From contig NZ_PEDL01000001.1 in the NCBI RefSeq assembly GCF_002735925.1, positions 186,001-250,000 on the forward strand: a stretch of DNA of 64,000 nt. The letters are read 5' to 3'. The notes under the pieces were generated by a model that worked only from the letters and a program-made list of their open reading frames with translations, had not been told where the DNA came from and did not search any database. This DNA comes from Sporanaerobium hydrogeniformans (GTDB lineage: Bacteria > Bacillota > Clostridia > Lachnospirales > Cellulosilyticaceae). The position numbers were made by a program, and so were the translations under genes. Of the stretch, positions 27,404 through 38,451 are shown in pieces (positions within the stretch are counted from its first letter, which is position 1; the number at the start of each line of letters is the position of its first letter).

Positions 27404-28993
27404 GTGAAGAAAATCGCTATATTTGATTCTACTCTTAGGGACGGCGCACAAGCAGAAAGTATCTCCTTTTCCGTTGCAGATAAATTAAAGATTGTAAGTA
27501 CTTTGGATGAGCTTGGGGTGGGTTATATTGAAGCCGGTAACCCCGGCTCCAATCCTAAGGACTTAGAATTTTTTACAGAAGTAAAAAAGGTGACTTTAAA
27601 AAATGCAAAACTTGCAGCTTTTGGAAGCACCAGACGACGAAATATAAAAGTAGAAGAAGATAGCAATGTGCAGTCTTTACTTGTAGCAGATACACCTGTT
27701 GTTGTTATATTTGGGAAAACATGGGATTTTCATGTGACAGACATTATAAAAACAACACTTGAAGAAAATTTATGTATGATTGATGAAACAATTCGTTTTT
27801 TAAAAGCAAAAGGCAAAGAAGTGATTTTTGATGCAGAGCACTTTTTTGATGGCTACAAGAATAATCAAGCATATGCGTTAAAGACACTTGAGACTGCTCA
27901 AAAGGCTGGTGCAGATTGTATTGTGCTTTGTGAAACAAATGGAGGGGCATTTCCTGATGAAGTCATTGAGATTATGAGTGACGTCAAAGAGAAGATATCG
28001 TGTGAAATAGGGATCCATACTCATAATGATACAGGTATGGGTGTAGCCAACAGTATAATGGCTGTTTTAGCTGGTGCAACTCATGTGCAAGGTACCTTTA
28101 TAGGCTTTGGTGAACGTTGTGGAAATGCTAATCTCTCAACGATTATCCCTAATTTACAACTAAAAAGAGGCTATCAATGTATACCCGAAGAAAATATGGT
28201 GAAGTTAACACTTGCGGCAAGGCGAATTGCAGAAATAGCTAATATTTCCTTAGGAGAGCATATGCCCTATGTAGGAAAAAGTGCTTTTACACATAAAGCA
28301 GGTATGCATATTGATGGGGTAACAAAGGCACCTATTTCTTTTGAACACGTAGTACCAGATAGTGTAGGAAATGAAAGAAGATTCTTAATGTCAGAGGTAG
28401 CTGGACGGAGTACCATTTTAGAAAAGGTACAGCGCATTGCACCTCATATCACAAAGGATGATGCTGTAACAGGTCAAATTATTGCACGTATTAAGGAATT
28501 AGAACATAAAGGTTATCAGTTTGAAGGAGCAGATGGAACCTTTGAATTGCTCGTTCGCAAGGCATTAGGTAAATATAGACCTTTTTTTGATTTAGAAGAG
28601 TTTAAAACAATAGGTGAAGAACCTTCACATTCAAAAGAAATCAGTTCCTCAGCTATTATTAAAGTAAGAGTAGATGGTAAGGTAGAGATGACAGCAGCAG
28701 AGGGAGAGGGACCGGTGAATGCCCTAGATAAGGCCCTTAGAAAAGCCCTAGAAGTTTTTTATCCTGAGCTAAAGACCGTTCACCTTACTGACTATAAAGT
28801 AAGAGTATTAGATACCAAGTCAGCAACAGCTGCGAAGGTACGTGTGCTTATTGAGTCCACAGATGGTGAGGATTATTGGAGTACTGTAGGGGTTTCAACT
28901 GATATTATAGAAGCGAGTTGGATTGCACTGGTTGATTCCATTGAGTATAAACTTATAAAGGATATTGAGAAGCGTTTTAAAGCCTATTTATAA
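27404..28993 (+). CDS. cimA: (R)-citramalate synthase
   Basis: 529-residue LeuA-superfamily enzyme of the CimA type (acetyl-CoA plus pyruvate to (R)-citramalate), the entry to 2-oxobutyrate without threonine. The start [60 protein letters not shown] and [13 protein letters not shown] are characteristic of CimA rather than LeuA (GAQAE instead of GEQSP). The C-terminal domain carries the allosteric region. GTG start with AGGGAGG, 3 bp after leuA. Downstream LeuC, LeuD and LeuB would process citramalate further. Homocitrate synthase is unlikely in this context. Confidence 0.9.
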   Translation: MKKIAIFDSTLRDGAQAESISFSVADKLKIVSTLDELGVGYIEAGNPGSNPKDLEFFTEVKKVTLKNAKLAAFGSTRRRNIKVEEDSNVQSLLVADTPVVVIFGKTWDFHVTDIIKTTLEENLCMIDETIRFLKAKGKEVIFDAEHFFDGYKNNQAYALKTLETAQKAGADCIVLCETNGGAFPDEVIEIMSDVKEKISCEIGIHTHNDTGMGVANSIMAVLAGATHVQGTFIGFGERCGNANLSTIIPNLQLKRGYQCIPEENMVKLTLAARRIAEIANISLGEHMPYVGKSAFTHKAGMHIDGVTKAPISFEHVVPDSVGNERRFLMSEVAGRSTILEKVQRIAPHITKDDAVTGQIIARIKELEHKGYQFEGADGTFELLVRKALGKYRPFFDLEEFKTIGEEPSHSKEISSSAIIKVRVDGKVEMTAAEGEGPVNALDKALRKALEVFYPELKTVHLTDYKVRVLDTKSATAAKVRVLIESTDGEDYWSTVGVSTDIIEASWIALVDSIEYKLIKDIEKRFKAYL

Positions 28994-29049
28994 AACGTTC
29001 ATCAAGTGTTTTAAAGCAAGTAGATATAAACTTAAGGAGGAATTGGGAA

Positions 29050-30315
29050 ATGGGAATGACAATGACACAAAAAATATTGGCAGCACATGCAGGGCTTGAA
29101 AGCGTAGTAGCAGGTCAATTAATTGAAGCAAAATTAGATTTAGTATTAGGAAATGATATTACATCACCAGTAGCTGTAAAAGAATTTAATAAAATTGGCT
29201 GTGACTGTGTGTTTGATAAAAGTAAGGTAGCTATTGTACCTGATCACTTTACACCTAATAAAGATATTAAAGCAGCTGAACAATGTAAATTTATTAGAGA
29301 GTTTGCTAAAGAAAAAGAAATTGAAAATTACTTTGAAGTAGGTCAAATGGGTATTGAACATGCGCTTATTCCAGAAAAAGGGTTAGTTGTACCAGGAGAT
29401 GTAGTTATTGGTGCGGATTCTCATACTTGTACGTATGGTGCATTAGGTGCTTTTTCAACAGGTATTGGTAGTACAGATATGGCAGCTGGTATGGCAACAG
29501 GTAAAGCATGGTTTAAGGTGCCTTCAGCGCTTAAGTTTGTATTAACGGGTACGCCAAGTAAACATGTAAGTGGTAAAGATGTGATTCTTCATATCATTGG
29601 CATGATTGGCGTAGATGGTGCACTGTATAAATCCATGGAATTTGTAGGTGAAGGTATTAAGAACCTCTCTATGGACTCACGTCTTTGTATGGCGAATATG
29701 GCGATTGAAGCAGGGGCTAAAAACGGAATATTCCCTGTAGATGAAAAAACTTTAGAATTTGTAAAAGAGCATAGCACAAAACCCTACACAGTCTATGAAG
29801 CTGATGAAGATGCCGAATATGATGCAGTTTATGAAATCGACCTTGCAAAAATCCGTCCAACTGTAGCATTCCCACATCTTCCAGAAAATACAAAAACGAT
29901 CGATGAGATTGGCGTGCAAGAAGTAAAAATCGATCAAGTGGTAATTGGTTCTTGTACCAATGGTCGCATGGAAGACCTTCGTATTGCCAGAGATATCCTT
30001 AAAGGTAAAAAAGTATGTCAAGATATCCGTGTTATTGTTTTCCCAGGTACTCAAAAGATTTATTTACAAGCACTTGAAGAAGGCATTATTAAAGATATCG
30101 TAGAAGCAGGTGCTGTATTTAGCACACCAACTTGTGGGCCTTGCTTAGGTGGCCATATGGGTATTTTAGCAGCAGGAGAGCGAGCTGTTTCTACTACAAA
30201 TCGTAACTTCGTAGGACGTATGGGACATGTTGATTCAGAAGTTTATCTTGCAAGTCCTGCTGTAGCAGCAGCATCTGCTTTAACAGGCTATATTACTAAT
30301 CCAGAAACACTTTAA
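29050..30315 (+). CDS. leuC: 3-isopropylmalate dehydratase large subunit
   Basis: 421 residues, aconitase family; with LeuD it isomerises 2- to 3-isopropylmalate and, in the citramalate route, citramalate to methylmalate. Cluster-binding cysteines are visible in VIGSCTNGR and in [33 protein letters not shown] is the substrate and cluster region. The length matches the archaeal/clostridial short LeuC type (about 420), not the 470-residue enterobacterial type. AAGGAGG precedes ATG 29050. leuD follows 20 bp later. Confidence 0.95.
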   Translation: MGMTMTQKILAAHAGLESVVAGQLIEAKLDLVLGNDITSPVAVKEFNKIGCDCVFDKSKVAIVPDHFTPNKDIKAAEQCKFIREFAKEKEIENYFEVGQMGIEHALIPEKGLVVPGDVVIGADSHTCTYGALGAFSTGIGSTDMAAGMATGKAWFKVPSALKFVLTGTPSKHVSGKDVILHIIGMIGVDGALYKSMEFVGEGIKNLSMDSRLCMANMAIEAGAKNGIFPVDEKTLEFVKEHSTKPYTVYEADEDAEYDAVYEIDLAKIRPTVAFPHLPENTKTIDEIGVQEVKIDQVVIGSCTNGRMEDLRIARDILKGKKVCQDIRVIVFPGTQKIYLQALEEGIIKDIVEAGAVFSTPTCGPCLGGHMGILAAGERAVSTTNRNFVGRMGHVDSEVYLASPAVAAASALTGYITNPETL

Positions 30316-30335
30316 TTTAAGGAGGAATAAGAATT

Positions 30336-30824
30336 ATGAATGCAAAAGGAACCGTATTTCGCTATGGCGATAATGTAGATACAGACGTTATTATACCTGC
30401 ACGTTATTTAAATACTTCAGATCCTAAAGAATTAGCTAAATATTGTATGGAAGATATTGATGCAGACTTTGTAAAAGAAGTTAAAGAAGGCGATATCATT
30501 GTAGCGGATAAAAACTTTGGTTGTGGCTCTTCTCGTGAGCATGCACCTATTGCGATTAAAGCAGCAGGTATCTCTTGTGTCATTGCAAGAACCTTTGCAC
30601 GTATTTTTTACCGTAATGCTATTAATATTGGTCTTCCTATCGTAGAGTGTGAAGCAGCAGCAGATGGTATTCGTAAAGGTGATGTAGTAGAAGTAAATTT
30701 TGATACAGGTCTTATTACTAATGTGACAAAGGGTGAAACTTACCAAGGGCAGCCTTTCCCAGAATTTATGCAAAAAATCATCAAGTCTAATGGACTTGTT
30801 AATTATATTAAAGAAAACAATTAG
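30336..30824 (+). CDS. leuD: 3-isopropylmalate dehydratase small subunit
   Basis: 162 residues, the swivel-domain partner of LeuC. Visible: [17 protein letters not shown], the catalytic-loop motif [13 protein letters not shown], and [19 protein letters not shown]. The length fits the short LeuD that goes with the short LeuC. AAGGAGG precedes it. After the stop, a 99-bp gap to leuB contains a protein-like frame without a credible start, which I do not call. Confidence 0.95.
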   Translation: MNAKGTVFRYGDNVDTDVIIPARYLNTSDPKELAKYCMEDIDADFVKEVKEGDIIVADKNFGCGSSREHAPIAIKAAGISCVIARTFARIFYRNAINIGLPIVECEAAADGIRKGDVVEVNFDTGLITNVTKGETYQGQPFPEFMQKIIKSNGLVNYIKENN

Positions 30825-30923
30825 GGTGTTTTATTCTTAGAAAAGCCATTGAAGAGGGGATTTATAGAGCCTTGAAAAGACATGATGAAGAGGCTTGCAA
30901 AAGTATGAAGGAGGATAAAAGGG

Positions 30924-32006
30924 ATGAATTTTAAAATTGTCACACTTCCAGGTGATGGAATTGGACCTGATATTGTTACAGAAGCTGTTAAAGTATTAGA
31001 TAAAGTGGGAGAAGTTTACGGTCATACGTTTACATATGATGAGCAAATGATGGGTGGAGTAGCTATTGATCATAAAGGATCTTCTCTTCCACAAGAAACC
31101 ATCGATGCTTGTCTTCAATCAGATGCAGTGCTTCTAGGTGCAGTAGGTGGTCCTAAATGGGATAACTTACCCAATGGAGATCGCCCAGAAAAAGGACTTT
31201 TAGGTATTCGTGGTGCACTTAAATTGTTTGCAAACCTTCGTCCAGCTGTGCTTTATCCACAGCTTAAACACGCTAGTCCATTAAAGGAAGAAATCATTGG
31301 GGATAGTTTGGATATTCTTATTGTAAGAGAGCTTACAAGTGGTATTTATTTTGGAGAAAAACAAAAAGTAGTATGTGAAGAAGATGATAGTAAAACATTT
31401 GCTTCTGACCTTGAAAAATACACAGTGGCAGAAATCGAACGCATCACACGTGTTGGGTTTGATGCAGCTATGAAACGTAGCAAAAAAGTGTGTGTAGTAG
31501 ATAAGGCCAATGTGCTTGAATCTTCTAGGCTTTGGAGAGTAGTGGTTAATCGTGTAGCTAAAGATTATCCAGAAGTAGAATACTCTTTTATGTATGTTGA
31601 TAACGCAGCGATGCAGCTTGTTGTTAACCCTAAACAGTTTGATGTGATTGTTACTTCTAATATTTTTGGGGATATTCTATCAGATGAAGCAAGTATTATT
31701 ACAGGTTCTATCGGTATGCTTGCATCAGCTTCTCTAGGAGAAGGGTCACTTGGACTATATGAACCAAGCCATGGTAGTGCGCCAGATATTGCAGGTCAAA
31801 ATAAAGCCAATCCCATTGCAACCATTCTTTCAGCAGCTATGATGCTTCGTTATTCACTGAATTTAGAAAAAGAAGCTGTAGCCATTGAAAAAGCGGTTAT
31901 GAGTGCTTTAGATGCAGGCTACCGTACAGGTGACATTATGAGTGCTGGTATGAAGCAAGTAGGAACAAAAGAAATGGGCGAGCTAATTGTAAATGCTATT
32001 CAATAA
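30924..32006 (+). CDS. leuB: 3-isopropylmalate dehydrogenase
   Basis: 360 residues; NAD-dependent oxidative decarboxylation of 3-isopropylmalate, also acting on methylmalate in the citramalate route to give 2-oxobutyrate. Visible: [11 protein letters not shown] at the N-terminus, VGGPKWD, the substrate-site strand [25 protein letters not shown], and [20 protein letters not shown] with [28 protein letters not shown] precedes ATG 30924. Confidence 0.95.
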   Translation: MNFKIVTLPGDGIGPDIVTEAVKVLDKVGEVYGHTFTYDEQMMGGVAIDHKGSSLPQETIDACLQSDAVLLGAVGGPKWDNLPNGDRPEKGLLGIRGALKLFANLRPAVLYPQLKHASPLKEEIIGDSLDILIVRELTSGIYFGEKQKVVCEEDDSKTFASDLEKYTVAEIERITRVGFDAAMKRSKKVCVVDKANVLESSRLWRVVVNRVAKDYPEVEYSFMYVDNAAMQLVVNPKQFDVIVTSNIFGDILSDEASIITGSIGMLASASLGEGSLGLYEPSHGSAPDIAGQNKANPIATILSAAMMLRYSLNLEKEAVAIEKAVMSALDAGYRTGDIMSAGMKQVGTKEMGELIVNAIQ

Positions 32007-32086
32007 GTAAGAGCTAATCAAGTAGTAAAAATAAAAATAATGCAAGAAAGGTGCCACACAAAAAGTGACAGGTTAGGTGAAGGAAC

Positions 32087-32965
32087 ATGGGTAAACGTAT
32101 TATTTATTTAGACGGTGAATATGTAAATGAAGACGAGGCAAAGATTTCTGTCTTTGACCATGGTGTGCTTTATGGAGATGGTGTATTTGAAGGGATTCGT
32201 GCTTATAATGGACGGATATTCCGCTGTGAAGACCATATTGACAGACTATATGAAGCTGCTAAAGCCATTATGTTAGATATTCCACTTTCTAAAAAAGAAA
32301 TGACAGAGGCCCTTTTAGAAACTTGTAGAAGAAATGATTGTAAGGATGGTTATATTCGTTTAGTTGTTACAAGGGGAAAAGGGGATTTAGGTCTAAGTCC
32401 TACAAAATGTCCTAAGCCTTCTATTTTCTGTATAGCTGGAAGCATCACACTTTATCCAGAAGAAATGTATACAAAAGGGATGCCGCTTATTACAGCAACC
32501 CAAAGACGTAATAAAGCAACCATTGTAGATCCACAAATCAAATCGCTTAACTATCTAAATAATATCCTAGCTAAAATTGAAGCCAATCGTGCAGGAGCAG
32601 CGGAAGCTCTTATGCTGAACCATGATGGTATTGTAGCAGAATGTACAGGGGATAATATTTTTATCGTAAAAGACAATGTCATTTATACACCTCCTATCTA
32701 TATTGGTATTTTAGATGGAATCACAAGACGTACTATAATAGAACTTGCAAAGAAGCTAGGCTATGAAATAGTAGAGAAAGAGTTCACACTTTTTAATGTC
32801 TATAATGCAGATGAGTGTTTCTTAACAGGTACAGCAGCTGAGGCTATTCCAGTGACAACAGTAGATGGAAGGGTGATTGGAGAGGGTGTAGCTGGACCGA
32901 TTACCAAAGCTTTACTTGCAGCTTTTAAAGAGTATGCTAATAGCAATGGAACGGATATTTTTTAA
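32087..32965 (+). CDS. ilvE: Branched-chain amino acid aminotransferase
   Basis: 292 residues, fold-IV PLP enzyme, the last step for Ile, Val and Leu. Visible: YGDGVFEGIRAYNG, VTRGKGDLGL, the PLP lysine in IKSLNYLNNILAK (about K158), and the phosphate/cofactor loop GILDGITRR with FLTGTAAEAIPV. D-amino-acid transaminases share the fold, but FEGIRAYNG and the operon context favour IlvE. Its upstream 80-bp gap has no terminator; a GGTGAAGGA site precedes the ATG. Confidence 0.93.
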   Translation: MGKRIIYLDGEYVNEDEAKISVFDHGVLYGDGVFEGIRAYNGRIFRCEDHIDRLYEAAKAIMLDIPLSKKEMTEALLETCRRNDCKDGYIRLVVTRGKGDLGLSPTKCPKPSIFCIAGSITLYPEEMYTKGMPLITATQRRNKATIVDPQIKSLNYLNNILAKIEANRAGAAEALMLNHDGIVAECTGDNIFIVKDNVIYTPPIYIGILDGITRRTIIELAKKLGYEIVEKEFTLFNVYNADECFLTGTAAEAIPVTTVDGRVIGEGVAGPITKALLAAFKEYANSNGTDIF

Positions 32966-32972
32966 TAGAAAA

Positions 32973-33052
32973 TCAAACAGGGGAATAGCATTTTGCTAAC
33001 TTCCCCTTGTTTACTAATGTAGGAAGCCTTTTGGAATAACTAGAAGTTTCCT
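32973..33052 (+). other. Two hairpins between ilvE and ilvD
   Basis: AAACAGGGGAA / TTCCCCTTGTTT with an inner TAGC/GCTA stem (about 32973-33013) and a weaker AGGAA / TTTCCT hairpin after it. The first is terminator-like but lacks a T run, so it may cause partial termination, lowering ilvD-ilvB2, or may protect the upstream mRNA. Confidence 0.45.
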
Positions 33053-33089
33053 TGTTTTAAAAAGAAAAAAGAGTAAAGGAGAATAGAAG

Positions 33090-34751
33090 ATGAAGAGTGA
33101 TCGTGTAAAGTTAGGCGCAGCAAGGGTACCCCATCGTTCATTGTTTAAAGCAATGGGATATATTGATGAAGAAATAGATAAACCACTTATAGGAGTAGTT
33201 ACAGCAAAAAGTGAGATTGTACCAGGGCATTCCCACTTAGATAAAGTAACAGAAGCTGTAAAAACAGGCATACGTATGGCAGGAGGAACACCTATTGAAA
33301 TTCCAGCAATTGGTGTATGTGATGGTATTGCTATGGGACATGAGGGAATGAAATATTCACTTGTAACAAGGGAACTCATTGCAGATTCCATTGAATGTAT
33401 GGCAACAGCTCATGCTTTTGATGGTCTTGTACTGGTACCTAACTGTGATAAAATCGTACCAGGTATGCTCATGGGGGCTGCACGTATGAATTTGCCAACC
33501 ACACTTGTAAGTGGCGGTCCAATGCTTGCAGGGACAGTGAATGGTAAAAAAACAAATCTTTCAGTAACCTTTGAAGCTGTAGGCGCTTATAATGCAGGAA
33601 AGATATCTGAAGAAGAGCTTAGGGAGTATGAAAACCATGCATGTCCAGGCTGCGGCTCTTGTTCAGGGATGTATACAGCAAATAGTATGAACTGTATGTG
33701 TGAAGTATTAGGTATTGCACTTCCAGGAAACGGTGCAACACCAGCTGTTTTTGCAGAACGTATTCGTTTAGCAAAATATACAGGTATAGCGGTTATGGAT
33801 ATGCTTGCTAAAGATATTAAAATTTGTGATATCTTAAATGATAAAGCCTTTAATAACTCTTTAACTGTTGATATGGCACTTGGCTGTAGTACAAATACGA
33901 TGCTTCATTTACCTGCTATTGCACATGAAGCAGGCGTACATATCAATTTAGATATGGCTAATGAAATTAGCTCTAAGACACCTAACCTCTGTCATCTTGC
34001 ACCAGCAGGACATCATCATATGGAAGACCTTCACTTTGCAGGTGGTGTAGCAGCTGTTATGAAAGAGCTGACCAAGCAAAAACTTTTAGACACTTCTTTA
34101 ATGACTGTAACAGGTAAAACGATTGCTGAAAATCTGGAGAAAGTAATGAATAAAAACCCAGAGGTGATCCGTCCTATTGAAAATCCCTATAGTGTAACAG
34201 GAGGTATTGCTGTTCTTAAAGGAAATCTGGCAGAGGATACTTGTGTTGTTAAACGTTCAGCTGTTGCACCTGAGATGCTTGTGAACAAAGGAAAAGCAAA
34301 AGTATTTAATAGTGAAGAAGAAGCTATAGTAGCTATTGATGGTGGTAAAATTGAAAAAGGTGATGTAGTCGTTATTCGCTATGAAGGGCCAAAAGGTGGT
34401 CCTGGTATGCGAGAAATGCTTCAACCTACAGCTTGCCTTGCTGGCATGGGACTTGATAAAGATGTAGCACTTATTACAGATGGACGTTTTTCAGGGGCTA
34501 CAAGAGGTGCCTGTATTGGGCATGTTTCACCAGAAGCAGCAGAGGGAGGACTTATTGCACTTGTAGAAGATGGGGATATTATTAGCATTGATATGAATGC
34601 CTGTACGATCGAATTGGAAGTAGATGAAGAAACACTAGCAAAAAGACGCATGAACTGGGTAAAACCAGAGCCAAAAGTAACTAAAGGTTATTTAGCACGT
34701 TATGCAAAACTTGTATCATCTGCTAATACAGGTGCAATCTTTAAATCATAA
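33090..34751 (+). CDS. ilvD: Dihydroxy-acid dehydratase
   Basis: 553 residues; dehydrates dihydroxy acids to the 2-oxo acids of Val and Ile. An Fe-S enzyme: cysteines in [12 protein letters not shown], in [19 protein letters not shown], and in [14 protein letters not shown]-terminal [20 protein letters not shown] is typical. Length and motifs are standard. AAAGGAG precedes ATG 33090. The second ilvB follows 11 bp later. Confidence 0.96.
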   Translation: MKSDRVKLGAARVPHRSLFKAMGYIDEEIDKPLIGVVTAKSEIVPGHSHLDKVTEAVKTGIRMAGGTPIEIPAIGVCDGIAMGHEGMKYSLVTRELIADSIECMATAHAFDGLVLVPNCDKIVPGMLMGAARMNLPTTLVSGGPMLAGTVNGKKTNLSVTFEAVGAYNAGKISEEELREYENHACPGCGSCSGMYTANSMNCMCEVLGIALPGNGATPAVFAERIRLAKYTGIAVMDMLAKDIKICDILNDKAFNNSLTVDMALGCSTNTMLHLPAIAHEAGVHINLDMANEISSKTPNLCHLAPAGHHHMEDLHFAGGVAAVMKELTKQKLLDTSLMTVTGKTIAENLEKVMNKNPEVIRPIENPYSVTGGIAVLKGNLAEDTCVVKRSAVAPEMLVNKGKAKVFNSEEEAIVAIDGGKIEKGDVVVIRYEGPKGGPGMREMLQPTACLAGMGLDKDVALITDGRFSGATRGACIGHVSPEAAEGGLIALVEDGDIISIDMNACTIELEVDEETLAKRRMNWVKPEPKVTKGYLARYAKLVSSANTGAIFKS

Positions 34752-34762
34752 GGGGGAGAAGC

Positions 34763-36427
34763 ATGAACATAAATGGATCGCAAATACTGATAGAATGCTT
34801 AGTTGAACAAGGGGTAGATACTGTTTTTGGTTACCCTGGAGGCCAAGTACTCAATATTTATGATGCACTCTATAAAAATAAAGACCGTATACGTCATATC
34901 TTAACTGCCCATGAGCAAGGTGCTTCTCATGCAGCAGATGGCTATGCAAGAGCAACAGGTAAAGTAGGGGTGTGTATTGCTACCTCTGGTCCTGGGGCAA
35001 CTAATTTAGTGACCGGTATTGCTACAGCGTATATGGATTCAGTGCCGATGGTAGCTATTACTGGTAATGTGCCTACACCTTTATTGGGAAAAGATAGTTT
35101 TCAAGAAGTAGATATTTCCGGGATAACGATGCCTATTACAAAACACAATTATATTGTAAAGGATGTAACGAAACTAGCGGATACTATTCGTGAAGCTTTT
35201 TATATTGCCCAGTCAGGTAGACCGGGTCCTGTACTTATTGATATCCCAAAGGATATTTCTGCCCAATTCTGTGAGTATGAAGTAGAGAAACCAAGACCCA
35301 TCGGACGTACAGTGCATCGTATTAAGCAGCAAGATATAGAAGTAGCTGTAAGCTTACTTAAAAATGCCAGAAAGCCTTTTATTTATAGTGGAGGAGGCAT
35401 CATTCGTAGTGATGCTCATGAGGAGCTTTTACAGTTTGCAGAGAAACTTCAAGCACCTGTAGCTACTTCTCTTATGGGGATTGGTGGTTTTGCAGAAACC
35501 CATCCCTTAGCAACTGGTTTAATAGGTATGCATGGTAGCAAGGCTTCTAATTTAGCAACGACAGAATGTGACTTACTCATTGCGCTTGGAGCAAGATTTA
35601 GTGACCGCGTTATAAGTGATGTTTCTAAATTTGCACCACATGCTAAGATTTTACATGTAGATATTGATCCAGCAGAGGTAGGAAAGAATGTAAAGGTTTA
35701 TAGCTCAGTTATAGGAGATGTAAGAGAAATTCTAACCACTTTTATCAGTCTTATTCCTCAGATGGAACATGATGCATGGATTGAGCAAGTAAGAGCTTGG
35801 AAGGAAGAATTCCATTTTGATTATCAAAAGGATGAAACCCTAAGACCAGAGTTTATTCTTGAAAATATTTATGACCAAACACAAGGAGAGGCCATTATTA
35901 CAACAGAAGTAGGCCAACATCAAATGTGGGCTGCACAGTTCTTTAAATATACGAAACCTAAAACTTTTATTAGTTCAGGTGGGCTTGGAACAATGGGTTA
36001 TGGAACGGGAGCCAGCATCGGGGCACAAATTGGCAAACCGGAAATGCAGGTTGTACATATTGCTGGTGATGGTTCTTTCCGCATGAATTGTAATGAACTT
36101 TCTACTATCGCATACTATAATATACCTGTTATTATTGTTATTATGAACAATGCGACTTTAGGTATGGTACGTCAATGGCAGACTAAATTTTATGAAAAAC
36201 GTTATGCAGAAAGCACCTTAGATAGAGGACCAGACTTTGCACTTCTAGCACAGGCTTATGGGGTGACTGGTTATACAATTACATCACAAGAAGAATTTAG
36301 TAGGGCATTTAAAGAAGCATTAGAAAGTAATAAGCCTGCTGTATTAAACTGTCAGATTGGTATTGATGAAATGGTATTACCTATGGTAGCACCTGGTGCA
36401 GCCATTCATGATTTAATCTTGGAATAA
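34763..36427 (+). CDS. ilvB: Acetolactate synthase large subunit, classical copy
   Basis: 554 residues, ThDP-dependent. E51 in HEQGASHAADGYAR is the catalytic glutamate; the ThDP/Mg site is GDGSFRMNCNEL with NNATLGMVRQWQ. The following FYEKRYAEST and the RQWQ tryptophan are the hallmarks of the biosynthetic AHAS type. It closes the operon, 11 bp after ilvD, and is about 12 kb from ilvN. The operon thus has two large subunits and one small subunit. A strong terminator follows. Confidence 0.94.
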   Translation: MNINGSQILIECLVEQGVDTVFGYPGGQVLNIYDALYKNKDRIRHILTAHEQGASHAADGYARATGKVGVCIATSGPGATNLVTGIATAYMDSVPMVAITGNVPTPLLGKDSFQEVDISGITMPITKHNYIVKDVTKLADTIREAFYIAQSGRPGPVLIDIPKDISAQFCEYEVEKPRPIGRTVHRIKQQDIEVAVSLLKNARKPFIYSGGGIIRSDAHEELLQFAEKLQAPVATSLMGIGGFAETHPLATGLIGMHGSKASNLATTECDLLIALGARFSDRVISDVSKFAPHAKILHVDIDPAEVGKNVKVYSSVIGDVREILTTFISLIPQMEHDAWIEQVRAWKEEFHFDYQKDETLRPEFILENIYDQTQGEAIITTEVGQHQMWAAQFFKYTKPKTFISSGGLGTMGYGTGASIGAQIGKPEMQVVHIAGDGSFRMNCNELSTIAYYNIPVIIVIMNNATLGMVRQWQTKFYEKRYAESTLDRGPDFALLAQAYGVTGYTITSQEEFSRAFKEALESNKPAVLNCQIGIDEMVLPMVAPGAAIHDLILE

Positions 36428-36439
36428 GTAAATTGAAAT

Positions 36440-36486
36440 AAAAGGTATAGAAGCTAAAGATAAGAATTAAGCTTCTGTACCTTTTT
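36440..36486 (+). terminator. Terminator of the branched-chain operon
   Basis: Stem AAAAGGTATAGAAGCT / AGCTTCTGTACCTTTT (one mismatch) followed by T residues, 13 nt after the last stop codon. Confidence 0.85.
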
Positions 36487-36610
36487 GTTTTGGCTAATAT
36501 CTACAAAAAAGCACTAAAACAAATAATTATTTTATACTTATTGAAAAATAACGATTTAATTGTTAAACTTAGGATAAGTAGAAAATAGGTAGCAGCTGGA
36601 GGGATGTTTG

Positions 36611-37672
36611 ATGAAGAGAACGGTACAGCATTTTTACGGATGTTTGATGGGAGGGGCTATTGGAGATGCATTAGGAGCACCTATAGCTTTTATGAAATAT
36701 GACATGATACAAGGTTTATACGGTGAAAAAGGGTTGGAATATTTAATTATTCCTCAGGGTATACCTCAAGCGTTTATTTCTGACCATACACAAATGACTT
36801 TATTTACAGCAGAAGGTCTTTTAAGAAGTAAGGTAAAGGCACATAAGAATCAAGAACCGCTTGATTTAAATACTACTTTGAGAGGTGTATTTAGAGCTTA
36901 TTTAAGGTGGTTATATACTCAAGGGTTAGCAACACCTCATTGGAATGCTAAAGATTATGATGGTTGGCTTATTAAAGTAAAAGGCTTACATGCTTATAGA
37001 GAACCTGGTTTAACAAGTATTACTACTTTAGGAAGAGGGGTTATGGGATCTATTAAGAAGCCAATTAATGATAGTAAAGGGTGTGGTGGAATTATGCGTA
37101 TTTCACCTGTTGGCCTTATTGAAGGTGAAGAGAAGGTTTTTGACATGGGAGCGAACATAGCGGCGATTACCCATAGTCATCCAACAGGTTATTTAGCGAG
37201 TGGTACCCTTGCAACAGTTATTCATTATTTGGTTGAAGGACAAGAAATAGAAGAGGCTATCAATAAGGCTTTTTGTATTTTAAAAGGGCAAGAAAAGAGT
37301 GAAGAATGTGTAGGAGCTATCAATAAGGCACTTGAATTAGCTGCAAGTGGACAGCCTACAAGGGAGAAGCTTCAAAGTTTAGGGCAAGGCTTTTTAGCAG
37401 AAGAAGCTTTAGCTATGGCAATTTATTGTGTACTGAGTTATCCAAATGATTTTATGGCAGCACTACGATTAGCTATTAATCATGATGGGAATAGTGGGAC
37501 AATAGGAGCACTTACCGGTAATATTTTAGGAACTTATGTAGGTATAGAAAACATCGATGTTAATTTTATTGATAAAGTAGAATTAAATAAAGAGATTCAA
37601 TTAATAGCAGAGGATTTATGGAAGGGATATGAGGATACATCAGAATGGGAGATGAAATACCCAGCATGGTAA
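36611..37672 (+). CDS. ADP-ribosylglycohydrolase-fold protein with degenerate metal site
   Basis: 353 residues of the ARH/DraG fold, which normally removes ADP-ribose from proteins with two Mg ions. GCLMGGAIGDALGAPIAF and KGCGGIMRISPVGL are preserved. The usual SDDTQMTLFT is SDHTQMTLFT (H59), and the C-terminal motif usually like HxGDSDSTGAITGNI reads HDGNSGTIGALTGNI, so two acidic positions are N294 and G296. Several metal ligands are therefore missing, and hydrolase activity is doubtful; ADP-ribose binding might remain. ATG 36611, one codon after a TTG, has GGAGGG at 7 nt. Monocistronic, with a terminator after it. Confidence 0.85.
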   Translation: MKRTVQHFYGCLMGGAIGDALGAPIAFMKYDMIQGLYGEKGLEYLIIPQGIPQAFISDHTQMTLFTAEGLLRSKVKAHKNQEPLDLNTTLRGVFRAYLRWLYTQGLATPHWNAKDYDGWLIKVKGLHAYREPGLTSITTLGRGVMGSIKKPINDSKGCGGIMRISPVGLIEGEEKVFDMGANIAAITHSHPTGYLASGTLATVIHYLVEGQEIEEAINKAFCILKGQEKSEECVGAINKALELAASGQPTREKLQSLGQGFLAEEALAMAIYCVLSYPNDFMAALRLAINHDGNSGTIGALTGNILGTYVGIENIDVNFIDKVELNKEIQLIAEDLWKGYEDTSEWEMKYPAW

Positions 37673-37676
37673 AAGT

Positions 37677-37727
37677 AAAAGGCTAAGATGTCTAAGGGAA
37701 CAGACTCCTTTAGAACTTAGCCTTTTT
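37677..37727 (+). terminator. Terminator after the ARH-like gene
   Basis: AAAAGGCTAAG / CTTAGCCTTTTT with an inner CTAAGG/CCTTTAG stem and a T run. Confidence 0.85.
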
Positions 37728-37776
37728 AGATAAAAATGAATGCATATGTAAGCGTAGTATTATTTAAAGTATTAAG

Positions 37777-38451
37777 TTATTCTTGATTTAAGATAGTTTT
37801 CAAATCAAGAGCTCGGTCTTTGACGCGTTCAGAGATACCTGCTGTTGTTAATACAGAACCTAGATATTTTTTTGCTTCTATAGGCTTGCCTAATTTATAG
37901 GCAAGAGCTGCTAACATATACATGGTAGTAATTTCATCTAAGCCTAAAATAGGAAAACGTTCAGTAGAAAGAGCAGTGGAAAATCCATCATAGGCCCTTT
38001 CTAAAAAAGCTATTTCATTTTCTGTATCCTCTAAATCCCTATAAAGCCAAGCAATATGAAGAGCGATATAAGCTTGTTCACCTACTTTGCCTTTTTTGGT
38101 AAGACAGGCAAGCAAGGCCATTTTATGCTTGTAAATGGCTTCTTCTGTTGTTACGAACTCACTAAAGGTATGGGATTTATAGTTAGAACAAATCTGGTTA
38201 CGAATCCATTCCTTTTGCTTAGGAAGAAGTGTGTCAAAGTTTTTACTAGTTGCAGCATACCCACAAAATTCACAAAATAAGATATCGTAAAGTAAAGGAT
38301 TTACCAAACTATAGTGAGGATAAAGATCTAAATCTACAGATACAACTTGGTTTTTACCAAGCTTGATGGTTTTTGAGGTAAACTTACGATTACATACAGG
38401 ACAAACATAAGACTTATCATAAAGAACGTCTTTTAAAGAAGTATTACTCAT
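37777..38451 (-). CDS. DUF2225 family protein
   Basis: 224 residues. Two cysteine pairs near the N-terminus (CPVCNRKF at about 17-24 and CEFCGYAA at about 60-67) probably bind zinc, followed by a helical, TPR-like region (AYIALHIAWLYRDLED, FLERAYDGFS, YMLAALAYKLGKP). DUF2225 is common in Firmicutes and is uncharacterised. Convergent with the ARH-like gene. No operon partner. Confidence 0.85.
   Translation of the reverse strand: MSNTSLKDVLYDKSYVCPVCNRKFTSKTIKLGKNQVVSVDLDLYPHYSLVNPLLYDILFCEFCGYAATSKNFDTLLPKQKEWIRNQICSNYKSHTFSEFVTTEEAIYKHKMALLACLTKKGKVGEQAYIALHIAWLYRDLEDTENEIAFLERAYDGFSTALSTERFPILGLDEITTMYMLAALAYKLGKPIEAKKYLGSVLTTAGISERVKDRALDLKTILNQE

Noticed and set aside
30830-30930. Short protein-like frame (AIEEGIYRALKRHDEEACKS) between leuD and leuB
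   Set aside because: There is no start codon with a ribosome binding site, and it overlaps the leuB start; probably chance or a relic.
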